The position numbers and the translations under genes are program-made. This document shows, in pieces, positions 55,206-55,361 of a stretch of DNA of 55,361 bases. The stretch lies in the NCBI RefSeq assembly GCF_009687865.1, contig NZ_BLAE01000078.1:1-55361 (forward strand), written 5' to 3'. The notes under the pieces were generated by a model. That model was not told the origin of the DNA. It ran no database searches and saw only the letters and a list, made by a program, of their open reading frames with translations. Numbering within the stretch: the first letter of the stretch is position 1; each line of letters starts with the position of its first letter. The stretch is from Acrocarpospora macrocephala (lineage in GTDB: Bacteria; Actinomycetota; Actinomycetes; Streptosporangiales; Streptosporangiaceae).

Positions 55206-55361
55206 AGACGTTCTCGTTCACGTGTTCGACAGGCGCGTGGATTAGGGGCGTTCTAGTTCGCGTGCCTCAGTTCGACAGGCGCGTGGATGGGGTGATCGAT
55301 CGCAGAACCCTCCCGAGGAGTTCCGGCTGATCCCGCCAGGCACTGGCAATGCGGCGAACAG
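55206..55361. other. downstream of uvrB, no gene; contains a short direct repeat
   Basis: The final 156 bases contain no convincing frame. A near-repeat occurs at 55209-55242 and 55249-55288: CGTTCTCGTTCACGTG then TTCGACAGGCGCGTGGAT, with a six-base insertion in the second copy. No clear terminator was found for uvrB. Confidence 0.55.

Overview
The window is high-GC chromosomal DNA. Frequent GTG and TTG starts, many 4-base stop/start overlaps, probable leaderless starts and the gene set (hisI-trpCBA with the Trp-associated membrane protein, lgt, gltBD, pyk beside an ANTAR regulator, livKHMGF, polA, rpsA, coaE, uvrB) indicate an actinomycete. The style fits Streptosporangiales (Nonomuraea or Streptosporangium relatives), but that placement is inference, not a measured match.

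Layout. (1) 1-4231 is accessory: a DUF222/13E12-type protein cut by the left edge, then a two-gene cassette of a Rad50/RloC-like ATPase with a CPVC hook and a small helical protein that resembles the ATPase's own C-terminal domain. A decayed copy of the 3' end of the polyamine permease gene lies left of the cassette (1291-1422), and the intact permease gene lies right of it (stop at 4275), so the cassette sits between direct repeats. (2) 4275-9679 is a polyamine-type ABC transporter operon on the minus strand, facing a FadR-type GntR regulator and a soluble Cache-domain protein. (3) 9737-14717 carries hisI, a Trp-region membrane protein, DUF4190 and DUF2752 proteins, and trpCBA. (4) 14893-19646 carries a MauE-like/DsbA-like redox pair, a 99-bp tandem repeat made from the DsbA gene's 3' end, lgt, a coupled gene with 39-bp internal repeats, and two paralogous exported proteins. 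(5) 19719-30452 holds a BpsA-like gene, gltBD ending in a perfect 34-nt palindrome terminator, a secreted subtilase, a DUF2784 protein and a lipoprotein. (6) 30562-38534 holds pyk, an odd tRNA with a CAA anticodon, pdtaR, and a branched-chain amino-acid ABC transporter. (7) 38676-39416 contains very small ORFs, including a Cys-rich peptide. (8) 39489-46697 is housekeeping: thioesterase, polA, a polysaccharide deacetylase, rpsA, a GNAT protein and coaE. (9) 46784-52970 has two WXG-motif proteins, a lipoprotein and an operon of two SPFH proteins plus a Spo0M-like protein. (10) uvrB ends the window.

How it works together. Most of the window is central metabolism and information processing. The parts most likely to hold something undescribed are the ATPase cassette between permease-gene repeats, the repeat-bearing lgt neighbourhood, the SPFH-SPFH-Spo0M operon beside WXG proteins, and the Cys-rich peptide locus. 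Functions were assigned by reading motifs and gene order; no database search was run.
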